Assembly: GCA_002393095.1 (NCBI GenBank)
Contig: DGII01000102.1
Location: forward strand, 1-5,192
DNA: 5,192 nt
Reading direction: 5' to 3'
Source of the DNA: Lachnospiraceae bacterium UBA3826
GTDB taxonomy: Bacteria > Bacillota > Clostridia > Lachnospirales > Lachnospiraceae
Of this stretch, positions 5,170-5,192 are shown one piece after another; within the stretch, counting starts at the first letter, position 1, and each line of letters starts with the position of its first letter. Position numbers and translations under genes: made by a program. Under the pieces are notes generated by a model, which was not told the DNA's origin, made no database searches, and was given only the letters and a program-made list of their open reading frames with translations.

Positions 5170-5192
5170 GTGCGTGTAGCTCAGCTGGATAG
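5170..5192 (+). tRNA. tRNA gene, 5' part only, probably tRNA-Arg
   Basis: GTGCGTG (5170-5176) fits the 5' acceptor strand, followed by T8 and A9, the D-stem GCTC (5179-5182) and the D-loop AGCTGGATA with G18-G19, then the first base of the closing D-stem. The anticodon is outside the window. A20 after GG is an arginine identity feature in bacteria, which makes tRNA-Arg the best guess; the amino acid is inference, the tRNA call itself is solid. Confidence 0.85.

Noticed and set aside
1..5192. CRISPR array, insertion sequence, attachment site or riboswitch
   Set aside because: No spaced direct repeats, transposase-like frame, terminal repeats or recognisable riboswitch core were seen on either strand. 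The tRNA at the right edge could be an integration site in principle, but its 3' end is outside the window.

Overview
The window looks like a chromosomal stretch from a Gram-positive Firmicute, most likely a Clostridia member of the Lachnospiraceae type. The reasons are strong GGAGG-type ribosome binding sites, consensus sigma-A promoters, a Pdp-type pyrimidine nucleoside phosphorylase, a DegV-family protein, and a codon habit that favours AAG for Lys, ATA for Ile and AGA/AGG for Arg. The family-level assignment is inference. Nothing here looks like a phage, insertion sequence, integron or CRISPR array.

Positions 2-2989 hold four same-strand genes of (deoxy)nucleoside salvage: the 3' part of deoB (phosphopentomutase), cdd (cytidine deaminase), pdp (pyrimidine-nucleoside phosphorylase) and deoC (deoxyribose-phosphate aldolase). 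Gaps are 22, 11 and 54 nt, with no terminator between them, so they read as one operon. Together they form a complete route: Cdd deaminates (deoxy)cytidine to (deoxy)uridine, Pdp splits this to uracil and (deoxy)ribose-1-phosphate, DeoB moves the phosphate to the 5 position, and DeoC cleaves deoxyribose-5-phosphate to acetaldehyde and glyceraldehyde-3-phosphate.

Positions 2990-4036 hold a 91-nt gap with a leader hairpin, then an unrecognised 288-residue gene, then a long intrinsic terminator. The protein has an Asn/Ile/Val-rich N-terminus, no Cys, Trp or Phe, a charged helical middle containing an 18-residue near-repeat, and a short helix-turn-helix-like segment reminiscent of SHOCT domains. 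No strong terminator separates it from deoC, so it may be the last gene of the deo transcript. A weak promoter candidate also lies at the end of deoC.

Positions 4037-5169 hold an imperfect inverted repeat, a good sigma-A promoter (TTTACA-17-TATAAT) and a full-length DegV-family (fatty-acid-binding, FakB-like) gene. After it comes a long inverted repeat whose right arm carries the -35 box of a tRNA promoter (TTGACA-17-TAACAT). The window ends 23 nt into that tRNA gene, probably tRNA-Arg.

Most of the window is ordinary, conserved metabolism. The parts most worth a second look are the unknown coiled-coil-like protein behind the deo operon and the overlap of an inverted repeat with the tRNA promoter.
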